Origin: JAAYUK01 sp964392915
GTDB taxonomy: Bacteria > Nitrospirota > Thermodesulfovibrionia > Thermodesulfovibrionales > Dissulfurispiraceae
Reading direction: 5' to 3'
NCBI GenBank assembly: GCA_964392915.1
Contig: CAYMRS010000014.1
Span: 1 to 50,563 of the forward strand
Length of the DNA stretch: 50,563 nt
Positions 16,315 to 24,997 of this stretch are shown piece after piece. The notes below the pieces were generated by a model, which was not told where the DNA came from, searched no databases, and was given only the letters and a program-made list of their open reading frames with translations. How positions within the stretch are numbered: the stretch's first letter is position 1; each line of letters starts with the position of its first letter. Made by a program: the position numbers and the translations under genes.

Positions 16315-18219
16315 GTGAATATCCGTCTGACTACAGAAGAGCGCATTACAGCGGAACCGGGCGAAACGCTTCATGCTGCTTTGAAGCGCGCGGGAATCGA
16401 TCTTGTTGCGTCATGCGGAGGCGCGGGCACCTGCGGCAAGTGCAAAGTGCGTGTTTTGTCGGGGCGGGTTTCCGGGGTGCCTTCGACCAGACTTACCCTG
16501 AAGGAACGTGAGCGCGGAGCGGTACTTGCCTGTCAGACGGTGCCGGAAACTAATCTTTATGTCGAAGTTCCGAAAGAGTCCCGGCTTGTTGTGGGCGATC
16601 AGATAGCGCTTTCGCGCACCAGAGAGCTCGCGGCCTATCTCAGCTCATATAGTGTTGCCATCGATCCGCTTACGAAAAGAGTGGACCTTGAGTTTCCGCC
16701 GCCTTCTCTTGCCGACAACATCAGCGATCTGGAACGGATGAAGAGGACACTGCGCGAGGCCGGGTTCGGCAGTATCCGACTGTCACACGGTTTTCTCAAG
16801 ACAATGGCGGGTGTTTTGCGCTCGGCAGACTGGAAAGTGTCATTGACCTATGTTGACGGCGAGAAATTTCCTGATGAGGCCATTTTTCTTACATCACGGG
16901 ATGACGCCAGACATCGGTACGGCATTGCCGTAGATGTCGGCACGACAACCGTTGTGGTTTATCTTGCAAACCTGGCCGATGGAGCTATTATCGATGTCGC
17001 ATCGACATACAATTCCCAGATCCAGTATGGCGACGATGTTATTACCCGTATTGTCTATGCAACTGAACAGTCGGATGCCGGCCATGGGCTGGCTGATTTG
17101 CAGGCTTCTGTTGTTTCCGATATCAACGCGCTGCTGGATGCCATACTCTCCCGCCATGATATCTCTGAAGATGCGATCGATGCGGTCACCCTCGCGGGCA
17201 ACACGACAATGTCTCATATTCTCTGGGAACTTGATCCTTCCTCGATTAGGGAAGAGCCATATATACCCACGCTGAACTTTTTCCCGATCTGGAAGGCCGG
17301 AACACTCAGGCTGAAGGTGAACAGGCAGGCACCGGTATTCACCATGCCGTGTGTGGCGAGTTATGTCGGCGGAGACATTGTAGCCGGCGTGCTTGCTTCG
17401 AAAATGCACCGGCAACCCGAAGTTGCGCTCCTGATGGATATCGGGACCAACGGGGAAATCGCAATCGGAAATGACGAGTGGCTCGTCACCGCTGCATGCT
17501 CTGCCGGCCCGTGCTTTGAGGGAAGCGGTATCCAATGCGGCATGCGGGCGACGGCGGGTGCGATAGAGTCGATCCGTATCGATCGAAAATTATTCGAGCC
17601 GATCATGTCGGTCATCGGCAATGTGCATCCCGTCGGCATCTGCGGCTCCGGAATGATTGACGCGATTGCGGAGCTGTTTCAGTGCGGTCTTCTGAATCAG
17701 AAAGGGCATTTTGTCGCGGGCATCACCCCCCGCATCCGAAAAGGGGACGACGGGCTTGAGTACCTGCTTGTCAGCAACCCGGAACTGCATGCCGATATCG
17801 TGCTGACGCAGTCTGATATAGAAAACCTGGTGCGCGCGAAGGCTGCGATGTACGCAGGTGTTACGACGCTGCTTGCGGAAGCCGGCTTTGCGGTTGACGC
17901 GATTCAGCGCATTTATATCGCAGGCGGCTTCGGAAGTTATCTGAATATTGAACAGGCGATATTCCTCGGCATGCTTCCCGACCTGCCGCGTGAGCGGTTT
18001 AGCTACCTCGGCAATACCTCCATAACAGGCGCCTATCTCGCGCTGATGTCCAGAGAGTTGAGAAAAGAGGCCGAAGCTATCGCTTCACGCATGACGTACA
18101 TTGAACTGTCCGCGTCCCGGCTTTTCATGGATGAATATATTTCCGCGCTCTTTCTGCCGCATACCGACATCACGCAGTTTCCCTCGGTTGCTCAGCGCAT
18201 GGGGGACCCCAGGGCGTGA
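16315..18219 (+). CDS. ASKHA/2Fe-2S protein, corrinoid activation protein (RACo-like)
   Basis: A 634-aa protein from GTG 16315. Residues 1-85 form a plant-type ferredoxin domain with cluster ligands C34, C40, C43 and C73. Residues about 195-600 are the ASKHA ATPase-like region with DVGTTTVVV, LAGNTTMSH, MDIGTNGEIA and IAGGFGSYL. This is the layout of RACo, which uses ATP to re-reduce inactive Co(II) in corrinoid methyltransferase proteins. No corrinoid protein is adjacent, so the client must be elsewhere. The related cobalamin genes 20 kb downstream fit a corrinoid-dependent metabolism. It overlaps the next gene at its stop (TGATG). Confidence 0.92.
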   Translation: MNIRLTTEERITAEPGETLHAALKRAGIDLVASCGGAGTCGKCKVRVLSGRVSGVPSTRLTLKERERGAVLACQTVPETNLYVEVPKESRLVVGDQIALSRTRELAAYLSSYSVAIDPLTKRVDLEFPPPSLADNISDLERMKRTLREAGFGSIRLSHGFLKTMAGVLRSADWKVSLTYVDGEKFPDEAIFLTSRDDARHRYGIAVDVGTTTVVVYLANLADGAIIDVASTYNSQIQYGDDVITRIVYATEQSDAGHGLADLQASVVSDINALLDAILSRHDISEDAIDAVTLAGNTTMSHILWELDPSSIREEPYIPTLNFFPIWKAGTLRLKVNRQAPVFTMPCVASYVGGDIVAGVLASKMHRQPEVALLMDIGTNGEIAIGNDEWLVTAACSAGPCFEGSGIQCGMRATAGAIESIRIDRKLFEPIMSVIGNVHPVGICGSGMIDAIAELFQCGLLNQKGHFVAGITPRIRKGDDGLEYLLVSNPELHADIVLTQSDIENLVRAKAAMYAGVTTLLAEAGFAVDAIQRIYIAGGFGSYLNIEQAIFLGMLPDLPRERFSYLGNTSITGAYLALMSRELRKEAEAIASRMTYIELSASRLFMDEYISALFLPHTDITQFPSVAQRMGDPRA

Positions 18220-20381
18220 TGAGTGCATCTGAGCAGCGCATCGGCTTCTGGACGTCGATTCGCCGGGATTATGCCGCGGTTTTCCAGCGGGATCCCGCGG
18301 TCAGCAACGGCTTCGAAGTGCTGTTTGCCTATCCGGGCTTTCATGCCATCGTACTGCACCGCGTCAACCATATTCTCCGGGAATGGGGGATCCCGGTACT
18401 GCCCCGCTTTTTGTCGCATGTGGGACGCTTTCTGACCGGAATAGAAATCCATCCGGGAGCGCGGATTGGACCCGGTTTTTTTATTGATCACGGCATGGGA
18501 GTCGTTATTGGTGAAACAGCCGAAATCGGAGAGAATTGTCTTCTGTACCAGGGAGTAACACTTGGCGGTACCGGCAAGGACAAAGGCAAGCGCCACCCGA
18601 CCCTCGGCAGGAATGTTGTTGTCGGCGCGGGCGCCAAGGTGCTCGGACCGATGCGCATCGGCGATTATGTTAAGATAGGAGCGAATTCCGTCGTCCTCAT
18701 CGAAGTGCCAGATCATGCAATCGTCGTGGGCGTTCCCGGCAGAATCGTCAAGAAAATGGTGATTCAGATCGGCGATGAAGGTATCGTCGAGGATCTCGAT
18801 TCCGTTCGTCTTCCCGACCCGGTGGATGAACGGATTGACGAAGTGCGCGATCAACTAGCGCGTGTTGAGGAGCGAATCGAACGGATGGAAGGAAGGGGAG
18901 GCAGAATGAAGATGTATAACACCATGACCGGCAGAAAGGAAGACTTCATCCCGCTGGCGACCGGCCGCGTCGGCATGTATGCCTGCGGCGTGACGGTCTA
19001 TGATTACTGTCATATCGGTCATGCCCGGAGCGCCATAGTCTTTGATGTGATCAGCCGATATTTCCGGTATAAGGGGTTTCAGATGACGTTTGTGCGGAAC
19101 TTCACCGATATCGACGACAAGATAATCAGACGCGCCCAGGAGACCGGTGTTCCGTGGGATGCCATTGCCGGAAAATATATCGATGAATATTATCGTGACA
19201 TGGACGCGCTCGGTATCGCGCGGGCCGACATCGAGCCGAAAGCGACCGAGCATATTGCCGAGATGATAGACGTCGTTCAGAAGCTGATCGAGAAGGGGCA
19301 TGCCTATGCCGTTCAGGATGGTGACGACCAGAGCGTTTACTTTGCGGTCGGGACGTTCAGCGGGTATTGCAAGCTCTCGAAGAAAGACCCTGACGATCTG
19401 CAGGCAGGTGCCCGCGTCGGTGTTGACGAACGCAAGAGAAGTCCGATGGACTTCGCGCTCTGGAAAGCATCGAAAGAAGGTGAGCCGTGGTGGGAGAGTC
19501 CGTGGGGCAGGGGCCGGCCGGGCTGGCATATCGAGTGCACCGCAATGGCGATGCGCCATCTCGGCGAGACTATCGATATCCACGGCGGCGGCGCTGATCT
19601 CATTTTCCCTCATCACGAGAACGAGATCGCGCAGTCCGAGGCATTCACCGGCAAGCCGTTTGCCAAATACTGGGTGCATAACGGGTTTATTACCATCGAC
19701 AAGGAGAAGATGTCGAAGTCTCTCGGAAACTTTTTCACTATCCGCGAAATCCTCAACGTGTATGACGCTGAAGTCATCCGGCTCTTTATCCTCTCAAGCC
19801 ACTATCGCAGCCCGATTGAGTTTTCGCAGGATCAACTGCGTGATGCCGAGTCGTCAATCGATCGCTATTACAGCACAGTGGCCCGCATGGACGAAGTCAT
19901 TGCCCAGGCGTTTGAGGCAAAGGCGCCGAAGACGCAGCAGGCAGCGGCAACGGCCCATGAGAACATGCTGGAGCGTTTCCGTCCGCAGTTTGAAGAAGCG
20001 ATGGACGATGACTTCAATACGGCAATCGCTGTAGGACATATCTTTGAGCTTGTCCGGGAGATCAATCGCTTCCTCGATACAAAACCGTCAGGGACTGAAG
20101 CGGCAGATCTTCTGCGGAGGGCAAAGGAGAGCCTCCGTGCGGTGTGCGGCGCTCTCAATCTGTTCGGCAGGACACCGCATCAGTGGAGCCTCGATCTTCT
20201 TCACGTAAAAAAGATACCACTCACGGAAGATGGCATTCAGGCGAAGATTCAGGATCGGAAGTCTGCCCGCGAAAACAGGGACTGGGCGGCGGCCGATGCG
20301 GTAAGAAATGAACTTGAAGCTATCGGGATTATGCTTGAAGACAAGAAAGATAGAACGACGTGGCGCGTCAAGATCGGCTGA
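18219..20381 (+). CDS. cysE-cysS: Serine O-acetyltransferase fused in frame to cysteinyl-tRNA synthetase
   Basis: One uninterrupted 720-codon frame. Residues 1-about 200 are CysE (serine plus acetyl-CoA to O-acetylserine), with left-handed beta-helix hexapeptides, DHGMGVVIGETAEIG and GGTGKDKGKRHP. A charged coiled segment (about 205-229) has no stop. Residues 230-720 are a full CysRS: HIGH motif CHIGHARS, zinc ligands in YACGVTVY, WHIECTAMAM and HHENEIAQ, and KMSKS. CysRS is 460-490 aa, so this half is complete. A strong GGGGAGG precedes ATG 18906, so CysS may also be made alone. The two enzymes act in consecutive cysteine steps. Start ATG 18219 overlaps the upstream stop. Confidence 0.93.
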   Translation: MSASEQRIGFWTSIRRDYAAVFQRDPAVSNGFEVLFAYPGFHAIVLHRVNHILREWGIPVLPRFLSHVGRFLTGIEIHPGARIGPGFFIDHGMGVVIGETAEIGENCLLYQGVTLGGTGKDKGKRHPTLGRNVVVGAGAKVLGPMRIGDYVKIGANSVVLIEVPDHAIVVGVPGRIVKKMVIQIGDEGIVEDLDSVRLPDPVDERIDEVRDQLARVEERIERMEGRGGRMKMYNTMTGRKEDFIPLATGRVGMYACGVTVYDYCHIGHARSAIVFDVISRYFRYKGFQMTFVRNFTDIDDKIIRRAQETGVPWDAIAGKYIDEYYRDMDALGIARADIEPKATEHIAEMIDVVQKLIEKGHAYAVQDGDDQSVYFAVGTFSGYCKLSKKDPDDLQAGARVGVDERKRSPMDFALWKASKEGEPWWESPWGRGRPGWHIECTAMAMRHLGETIDIHGGGADLIFPHHENEIAQSEAFTGKPFAKYWVHNGFITIDKEKMSKSLGNFFTIREILNVYDAEVIRLFILSSHYRSPIEFSQDQLRDAESSIDRYYSTVARMDEVIAQAFEAKAPKTQQAAATAHENMLERFRPQFEEAMDDDFNTAIAVGHIFELVREINRFLDTKPSGTEAADLLRRAKESLRAVCGALNLFGRTPHQWSLDLLHVKKIPLTEDGIQAKIQDRKSARENRDWAAADAVRNELEAIGIMLEDKKDRTTWRVKIG
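18895..18901 (+). promoter_or_regulatory. Internal ribosome binding site for CysS
   Basis: GGGGAGG, strongly complementary to the 16S anti-SD, sits 4 nt before ATG 18906 and 10 nt before ATG 18912, exactly at the CysE/CysS junction inside the long frame. In the usual arrangement of separate cysE and cysS genes this would be the cysS initiation site. Confidence 0.6.
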
Positions 20382-21256
20382 AGAACGAATTTCCAGGACA
20401 GCGTCCGAACCGGGACGGGCAAAAAAACGCAAGGGATCTCATTCGTTGTCAGGAACGCCGCGAGCACGTCAAGCCGTCTGCAGGACGGAAAGAGGAGCAT
20501 CGCCGCGAAGCGGGATTGCTGGCGGACGAGGCAGGTAACTTTATCTGCGGCATCAATCCGGTTCATGAGGCACTAAGGTCAGGCCGCGCCCTGTTTGCCC
20601 TGTATGTGCTTAACACGGAAAATAGAAATGTTTTACCGCTGAGACGTCTGGCTGAAAAACAGGGCATTCCGATACGGCGTGCCGGGCGCGATTTTTTTGA
20701 CACCCGGTTTGACAAGGGGCATCAGGGCGTTGCCGCGCATGTCGCCAGGAAAGAAATGCTATCGACCGGTGACCTTCCGGCTCTGCTTGCGCAGGCAAAG
20801 GGCCGTGCGCTGTTTCTTGTTGCCGACTGCGTCGAAGATCCGCGCAATTTCGGTGCGATGCTGCGCACTGCCGAAGCAGCAGGAGTCGATGGCGTTATCT
20901 TTCAGGAGCATCGTTCGGCAGGCATATCTCCGGCAGTGGCGAAGGCGTCAGCCGGAGCGCTTGAGCACCTTGCGCTCATTGAGACAGTGAATATCAAGCA
21001 TGCGCTTCGTATCCTGAAAGACGAGGGAGTGATGATCGTCGGCGCGGAAGCCGGTGCGAAAACGCAGCCATGGGACATTAATCTCACCTGTCCTGTCGCG
21101 ATTGTCGTGGGCTCCGAAGGTGAGGGCATGCGGCGCACGGTTCGTGAACTCTGCGATGCGGTGGTCGCGCTGCCTATGCGCGGCAAGGTCAATTCCTTGA
21201 ACGTGTCTGTTGCCGCCGGCATTCTTCTTTTTGATGTCCTTCGCCAGCGCGGATAA
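20360..21256 (+). CDS. rlmB: 23S rRNA 2'-O-methyltransferase, TrmH/RlmB family (SpoU)
   Basis: This SPOUT-class enzyme methylates a ribose in 23S rRNA (G2251 in E. coli). Motif 1 is DPRNFGAMLRTAEAAGVDG, motif 2 IVVGSEGEGM and motif 3 LPMRGKVNSLNVSVA, forming the trefoil-knot SAM site. An N-terminal L30e-like RNA-binding part begins at about residue 60 (ICGINPVHEALRSG). The frame starts at GTG 20360, overlapping cysS by 22 nt. That gives 298 aa with a 55-residue basic extension, longer than the usual 245. The true start is therefore uncertain. cysS-rlmB order is common in bacteria. Confidence 0.9.
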   Translation: MARQDRLKNEFPGQRPNRDGQKNARDLIRCQERREHVKPSAGRKEEHRREAGLLADEAGNFICGINPVHEALRSGRALFALYVLNTENRNVLPLRRLAEKQGIPIRRAGRDFFDTRFDKGHQGVAAHVARKEMLSTGDLPALLAQAKGRALFLVADCVEDPRNFGAMLRTAEAAGVDGVIFQEHRSAGISPAVAKASAGALEHLALIETVNIKHALRILKDEGVMIVGAEAGAKTQPWDINLTCPVAIVVGSEGEGMRRTVRELCDAVVALPMRGKVNSLNVSVAAGILLFDVLRQRG

Positions 21257-21360
21257 AAAAGCTGACTTTTTTGGTCGCTCCATGGCATCATATAAATTTG
21301 CTCTTTATGGAGTACCCTCTTTATCTGTGCTCCTGAAAAATCATAGTGCGAGGTAGAAGA

Positions 21361-22824
21361 ATGACGGAAGAGAACAAGAGCGCAGAGCAGGAAACGAAAA
21401 CTGAAGAATCGTTTGCCGATCTGCTTGAGAAAAGCATGGGAACTTCGGAGCGGCTTCGGCCCGGACAGAAGGTCAAGGCTACGGTGATCAGCATTTCGGG
21501 TGAGTTGGTCTACATTGCCCTTGGAGGCAAAAGCGAGGGCACTGTTGCGCTCGATGAATTCAAGGATGAGTCCGGCGCTGTGCAGGTGAAGCCGGGAGAT
21601 GAGATAGAGGCGGTCTTCGTCAGCGTTCGTGATGGCATTCGCGAACTCACCACAAAAATCGGCGGCATCCCTTCAATCAAGATGAGCTCACTCCGCGGCG
21701 CCCATGAAGCAGGCCTTCCGATCATCGGTGAGGTCAGACGCGAAATCAAGGGTGGATTCGAGGTCATGATCGACGGAGTTAAATGCTTCTGTCCATTTTC
21801 GCAGATTGACCTCAGGGGCGGCAGAGAAGGCGGCATTTACCTTGGCCGGAGCTTCCCGTTCAGAATTCTTGAGCTTTCCGAAGATGGGCGGAACATTATT
21901 CTTTCCCGCCGGGCAGTGCTTGAAGAAGAGAAGCAGGCAAAAATCGCTGAACTGAAGATAAAACTTGAAGTTGGCAAAGATGTGACCGGCACAGTGCGAG
22001 CGATTCAGAAGTTCGGCGCGTTTGTAGACCTCGGCGGTATAGATGGACTGATTCCGGTAAGTGAGCTCGCATGGGGACGCGTGGACAAACCGGAAGATGT
22101 TCTGAAAGCCGGCCAGGAAGTGACAGCTCGCATTCTTTCTCTTGATTGGGAACAGAACCGCCTTTCGCTCAGCCTGAAAGCGTTGCAGCCGGATCCGTGG
22201 GTGGAGGCTGCCGCCAAATATCAGGTTGGTCAGAAGACCGCAGGAACCGTGGTTCGCCTTACTGCATTTGGTGCGTTCGTGAACCTTGAACCGGGCCTCG
22301 ATGGACTGATACATATTTCGAATTTCGGTACCGGCAAGCGCATCAACCATCCGAAGGAAGTGGTTGCTGTCGGTCAGCCGGTTGAAGTTTATATCATCGG
22401 GGTTGAATCTGCTGACAAGAGAATCTCGCTTTCTCTTCAGCCGCACGTGAAGAAAGCGGATATTCCATTGCCGAAAATCAACGAACTGGTCAACGGCACT
22501 GTTGAGAGGGTTATGCCATACGGAATTTTCCTGAAAATGGAAAGCGGCCGCACCGGTCTTATTCCGAACGAAGAACTCGGCACTGCATTCGGCACCGATC
22601 ACTCAGCGATGTTCCCCCAGGGGGCTTCGCTTCAGGTACTGGTCATCGATGTGAACAAGAACGAGGGCAAAGTGCGCCTGAGTCTGAAAGGTGTTCAGGA
22701 AAAGTCAGAGCGTGACGAGATGAAACACTATCTTGCAGAGCAGAAAAAGGAAGATGGTGCGGACATGGGCACGCTCGGTGCTCTTCTGAAGGCAAAAATG
22801 GCGGAAAAGGGCTTCAAGGTCTGA
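21361..22824 (+). CDS. rpsA: S1 RNA-binding domain protein, ribosomal protein S1-like
   Basis: A 487-aa protein with five S1 (OB-fold) repeats, beginning near residues 28, 120, 202, 290 and 377. The third and fourth are the most canonical (GAFVDLGGIDGLIPVSEL; GAFVNLEPGLDGLIHISNF). Repeats one and two are divergent, as in ribosome-binding domains of S1. Ribosomal protein S1 recruits mRNA to the 30S subunit; the six-domain E. coli form is 557 aa, and shorter forms occur in other phyla. Start ATG 21361 (GAGG at 21350); an upstream GTG at 21346 is unlikely. A second S1-like gene elsewhere would question the rpsA name. A terminator follows. Confidence 0.85.
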   Translation: MTEENKSAEQETKTEESFADLLEKSMGTSERLRPGQKVKATVISISGELVYIALGGKSEGTVALDEFKDESGAVQVKPGDEIEAVFVSVRDGIRELTTKIGGIPSIKMSSLRGAHEAGLPIIGEVRREIKGGFEVMIDGVKCFCPFSQIDLRGGREGGIYLGRSFPFRILELSEDGRNIILSRRAVLEEEKQAKIAELKIKLEVGKDVTGTVRAIQKFGAFVDLGGIDGLIPVSELAWGRVDKPEDVLKAGQEVTARILSLDWEQNRLSLSLKALQPDPWVEAAAKYQVGQKTAGTVVRLTAFGAFVNLEPGLDGLIHISNFGTGKRINHPKEVVAVGQPVEVYIIGVESADKRISLSLQPHVKKADIPLPKINELVNGTVERVMPYGIFLKMESGRTGLIPNEELGTAFGTDHSAMFPQGASLQVLVIDVNKNEGKVRLSLKGVQEKSERDEMKHYLAEQKKEDGADMGTLGALLKAKMAEKGFKV

Positions 22825-22857
22825 CGATTAACTGAACTGTCTCAATATTACACACGA

Positions 22858-22888
22858 CGGCACGCTATAAAAGGCGTGCCGCTTTTAT
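22858..22888 (+). terminator. Rho-independent terminator after S1-domain gene
   Basis: CGGCACGC (22858-22865) pairs over 8 bp with GCGTGCCG (22874-22881), loop TATAAAAG, followed by CTTTTATT. It closes the plus-strand run that began with the ASKHA gene. Confidence 0.88.
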
Positions 22889-22990
22889 TCCGGAATTGTT
22901 TTCGTCGCGGCAGAATATGATGGTCTGCTCATTTCGGAACGTCATCCGGAGCCGATCTCCAGGGGGTTCGGCGGCCATGCACATCCTGTG

Positions 22991-23147
22991 CTAGCAGGTT
23001 GCTGAAAAAGTCACTCTTGGGATCAGCGGAGTCAATTTTGGGGGATGTTCCGACATGGATTGCCCTGAGTTTTTCTATTCTTGAGCCTCTGAGAGAGTCG
23101 TTTTTAACTGTGCATTTTGCAACAGGAGTTTTTCAGCACCCTGCTAG
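22991..23147. mobile_element. MITE with CTAG target duplications
   Basis: An 18-bp left end CAGGTTGCTGAAAAAGTC (22995-23012) and the inverse of its right end CAGGGTGCTGAAAAACTC (23126-23143) agree at 16 of 18 positions. Both are bounded directly by CTAG (22991-22994 and 23144-23147), the form of a 4-bp target duplication. The 113-bp interior has no coding capacity. It lies in the convergent gap between the S1 gene terminator and the ABC binding-protein gene; the rest of that 390-bp gap has no feature I can support. CTAG duplication is typical of IS5-group transposases, so the helper is probably an IS of that kind elsewhere in the genome. Confidence 0.82.
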
Positions 23148-23214
23148 AGCCGTCAACCCCGTATTGGTCCTTTCTATTGAGCGATCTTGTCTTCCCGCTC
23201 ACAACCATTTGTGA

Positions 23215-24210
23215 TTAAGGTTTGCTGTCCTTGATTGCCGCTGCCAGATGCGCCGGATCTGTAACCACCGAGAAGTCCGGAACCGCGGGAATCGTTTTCT
23301 GATCTTTTAAAAAGGTTGCCGTCTTCTCAAGGCTTGATAAAATAGGCTTATCCAGCCTGAGACTGTACTGATGGATTTGCATGGCCCGTTTTGCAGTCTC
23401 CGCCTTCATGCCGGTTGCCGTTGAGACAATGCCGGCTGTCTCTAAAGGGTTTTCACGCACAAAATGGGCTGCCTTTTTGAGCGCTCTCAAAAAACGCACT
23501 GCTTCAGAACGATTCGCCTGCAGCCAGTCGGCTTTCGTCACGAGAAGGATAGGATATTCATTCTCCAGTCCGCCAAGCGTGGCGAGTTGCCGTGCTCCTT
23601 TTTCTTCGGCAGCGGAGGGTGTTGGTTCGCTCGCGACAAAAGCATCGATAGAACCGGCAAATAGAGCATTGGTCATCACATCAGGACTGAGATCAAGAAC
23701 GTGAACGCTGCTGAGAGACAGATTGTTTTTCTGCAAAGCCTCGAGGAAGCCGCCATAGGTCGACGTTCCTTTCTTAATCCCGACCTTTTTCCCGCTCAGG
23801 TCACCAAACGACTTCAGTGGAGAATCGCTCCGCACCATAATCCTGTGCCGGTGCTCGCCTGTGCTGTGGCTGGCGATTATTCTGAAATTCTGGTTTCGTG
23901 ATGCCGCAATAATGGCCGCAGCGTCTCCCATGGTGACAATATCCGCAGACCCGGAAAAAAGCGCTTCGGCGGTTGACGGGCCGTCACTGAAAATCAGCGG
24001 CTTGATGATGAGACCTTCTTCGGCAAAAAATCCTTTCTTGATGGCTACCAGAGAAAGGACATCCGCAATGCGGTTCTGAAAAACGAAACGAACCGTATGT
24101 GACTGGGCAGAGGCTTCCGGCGGACTGCAAAGGACAAGAGTAAAGATAAAAAGACAAAAAAATACGAGGCTGTTCATTACGGTTTTTCTGCTTATGCTTG
24201 TGTTGTTCAT
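23215..24210 (-). CDS. ABC transporter substrate-binding protein (NMT1/SsuA/TauA family)
   Basis: A 331-aa periplasmic binding protein. ATG 24210 is chosen because AAGGAG lies 8 nt upstream; a TTG at 24216 is in frame. Residues about 10-36 form a signal peptide ending PEASAQ. The mature part has the type II fold pattern of the nitrate/taurine/sulfonate/thiamine-precursor group: AIKKGFFAEEGL, SADIVTMGDAAAIIA, GKKVGIKKGTSTYGG. Ligand cannot be read from sequence. Two nucleotides separate it from the ATPase gene, so it ends a four-gene operon headed by a large radical SAM fusion. Confidence 0.92.
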   Translation of the reverse strand: MNNTSISRKTVMNSLVFFCLFIFTLVLCSPPEASAQSHTVRFVFQNRIADVLSLVAIKKGFFAEEGLIIKPLIFSDGPSTAEALFSGSADIVTMGDAAAIIAASRNQNFRIIASHSTGEHRHRIMVRSDSPLKSFGDLSGKKVGIKKGTSTYGGFLEALQKNNLSLSSVHVLDLSPDVMTNALFAGSIDAFVASEPTPSAAEEKGARQLATLGGLENEYPILLVTKADWLQANRSEAVRFLRALKKAAHFVRENPLETAGIVSTATGMKAETAKRAMQIHQYSLRLDKPILSSLEKTATFLKDQKTIPAVPDFSVVTDPAHLAAAIKDSKP

Positions 24211-24212
24211 GA

Positions 24213-24995
24213 TCAAATCTCCTTATCATCGGATGTTGGCCTTAGCAGGCAAGGCTGGGTTGTGATGCTCTGGCGCAGCAGAGCGGCAGTTCTCTCAATC
24301 TCGGAAGACCCTCGTATCCGTGGGCGTATGCCGGTGCCCATGACATCGGTGCAGACCCCCTTTACCCCAATGCCCAAGAGGATAACCCGGTCTGCCAGAT
24401 AGGCCGCTTCGTCAACGCTATGCGTCACATACACAACGGTACGGTGAGAAGCAGTCCATATCTTCAGCAGTTCATCCTGCAGATACTCACGAGTCATCGC
24501 GTCAAGTGCGCTGAAGGGCTCATCCATCAAGAGAACGCGAGGATTCAGAGCCAAAACCCGCGCAAGCGCAACCCGCTGCCGCATTCCTCCGGAGAGCGCC
24601 ACCGGGTATGCATCTGCGTGCCCTGAAAGCCCCATAAGCTCAAGATAGTCTCGAGCGATATGTGCGCGGTTGGCTGATTTCACGCCCAGTTGGCGAAGGC
24701 CGAACTCCACATTTTTCTGCACGGTGAGCCAGGGGAAGAGTGTCGGATCCTGAAACACCACTGCACGCTCAGGGCACGGTCCTTTGATATCTAGCCCGTC
24801 GAACAACACCCGGCCCTGCGATGGCCTGATAAATCCGGCAAAAAGATTCAGAAGAGTTGTCTTGCCGCAGCCGCTGGGGCCGAGAACGCAGACAAATTCC
24901 ACTTCATTGATGAGAATGTCCAGATCAGCAAGAACCGGTACCGGGGTTTGCCCATTGTGCTGATACTGCATGCTGACGCGAATACACTGAAGCAT
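24213..24995 (-). CDS. ABC transporter ATP-binding protein (SsuB/TauB family)
   Basis: A 260-aa ATPase that powers the adjacent importer. Walker A is GPSGCGKTTLL (about 39-49), the signature is LSGGMRQRVALARVLA, Walker B is VLLMDEPFSALD and the H-loop is VYVTHSVDEA. The Q-loop reads VFQDPTLFPW, typical of the nitrate/sulfonate class. The C-terminal extension, after VILLGIGVKG, is of ordinary length. It follows the permease gene with a 2-nt gap and precedes the binding protein gene by 2 nt. Confidence 0.95.
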   Translation of the reverse strand: MLQCIRVSMQYQHNGQTPVPVLADLDILINEVEFVCVLGPSGCGKTTLLNLFAGFIRPSQGRVLFDGLDIKGPCPERAVVFQDPTLFPWLTVQKNVEFGLRQLGVKSANRAHIARDYLELMGLSGHADAYPVALSGGMRQRVALARVLALNPRVLLMDEPFSALDAMTREYLQDELLKIWTASHRTVVYVTHSVDEAAYLADRVILLGIGVKGVCTDVMGTGIRPRIRGSSEIERTAALLRQSITTQPCLLRPTSDDKEI

Positions 24996-24997
24996 GG

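Noticed and set aside
21688..22602. 304-aa minus-strand frame opposite the S1 gene
   Set aside because: Antisense to four well-formed S1 repeats; no start signal.
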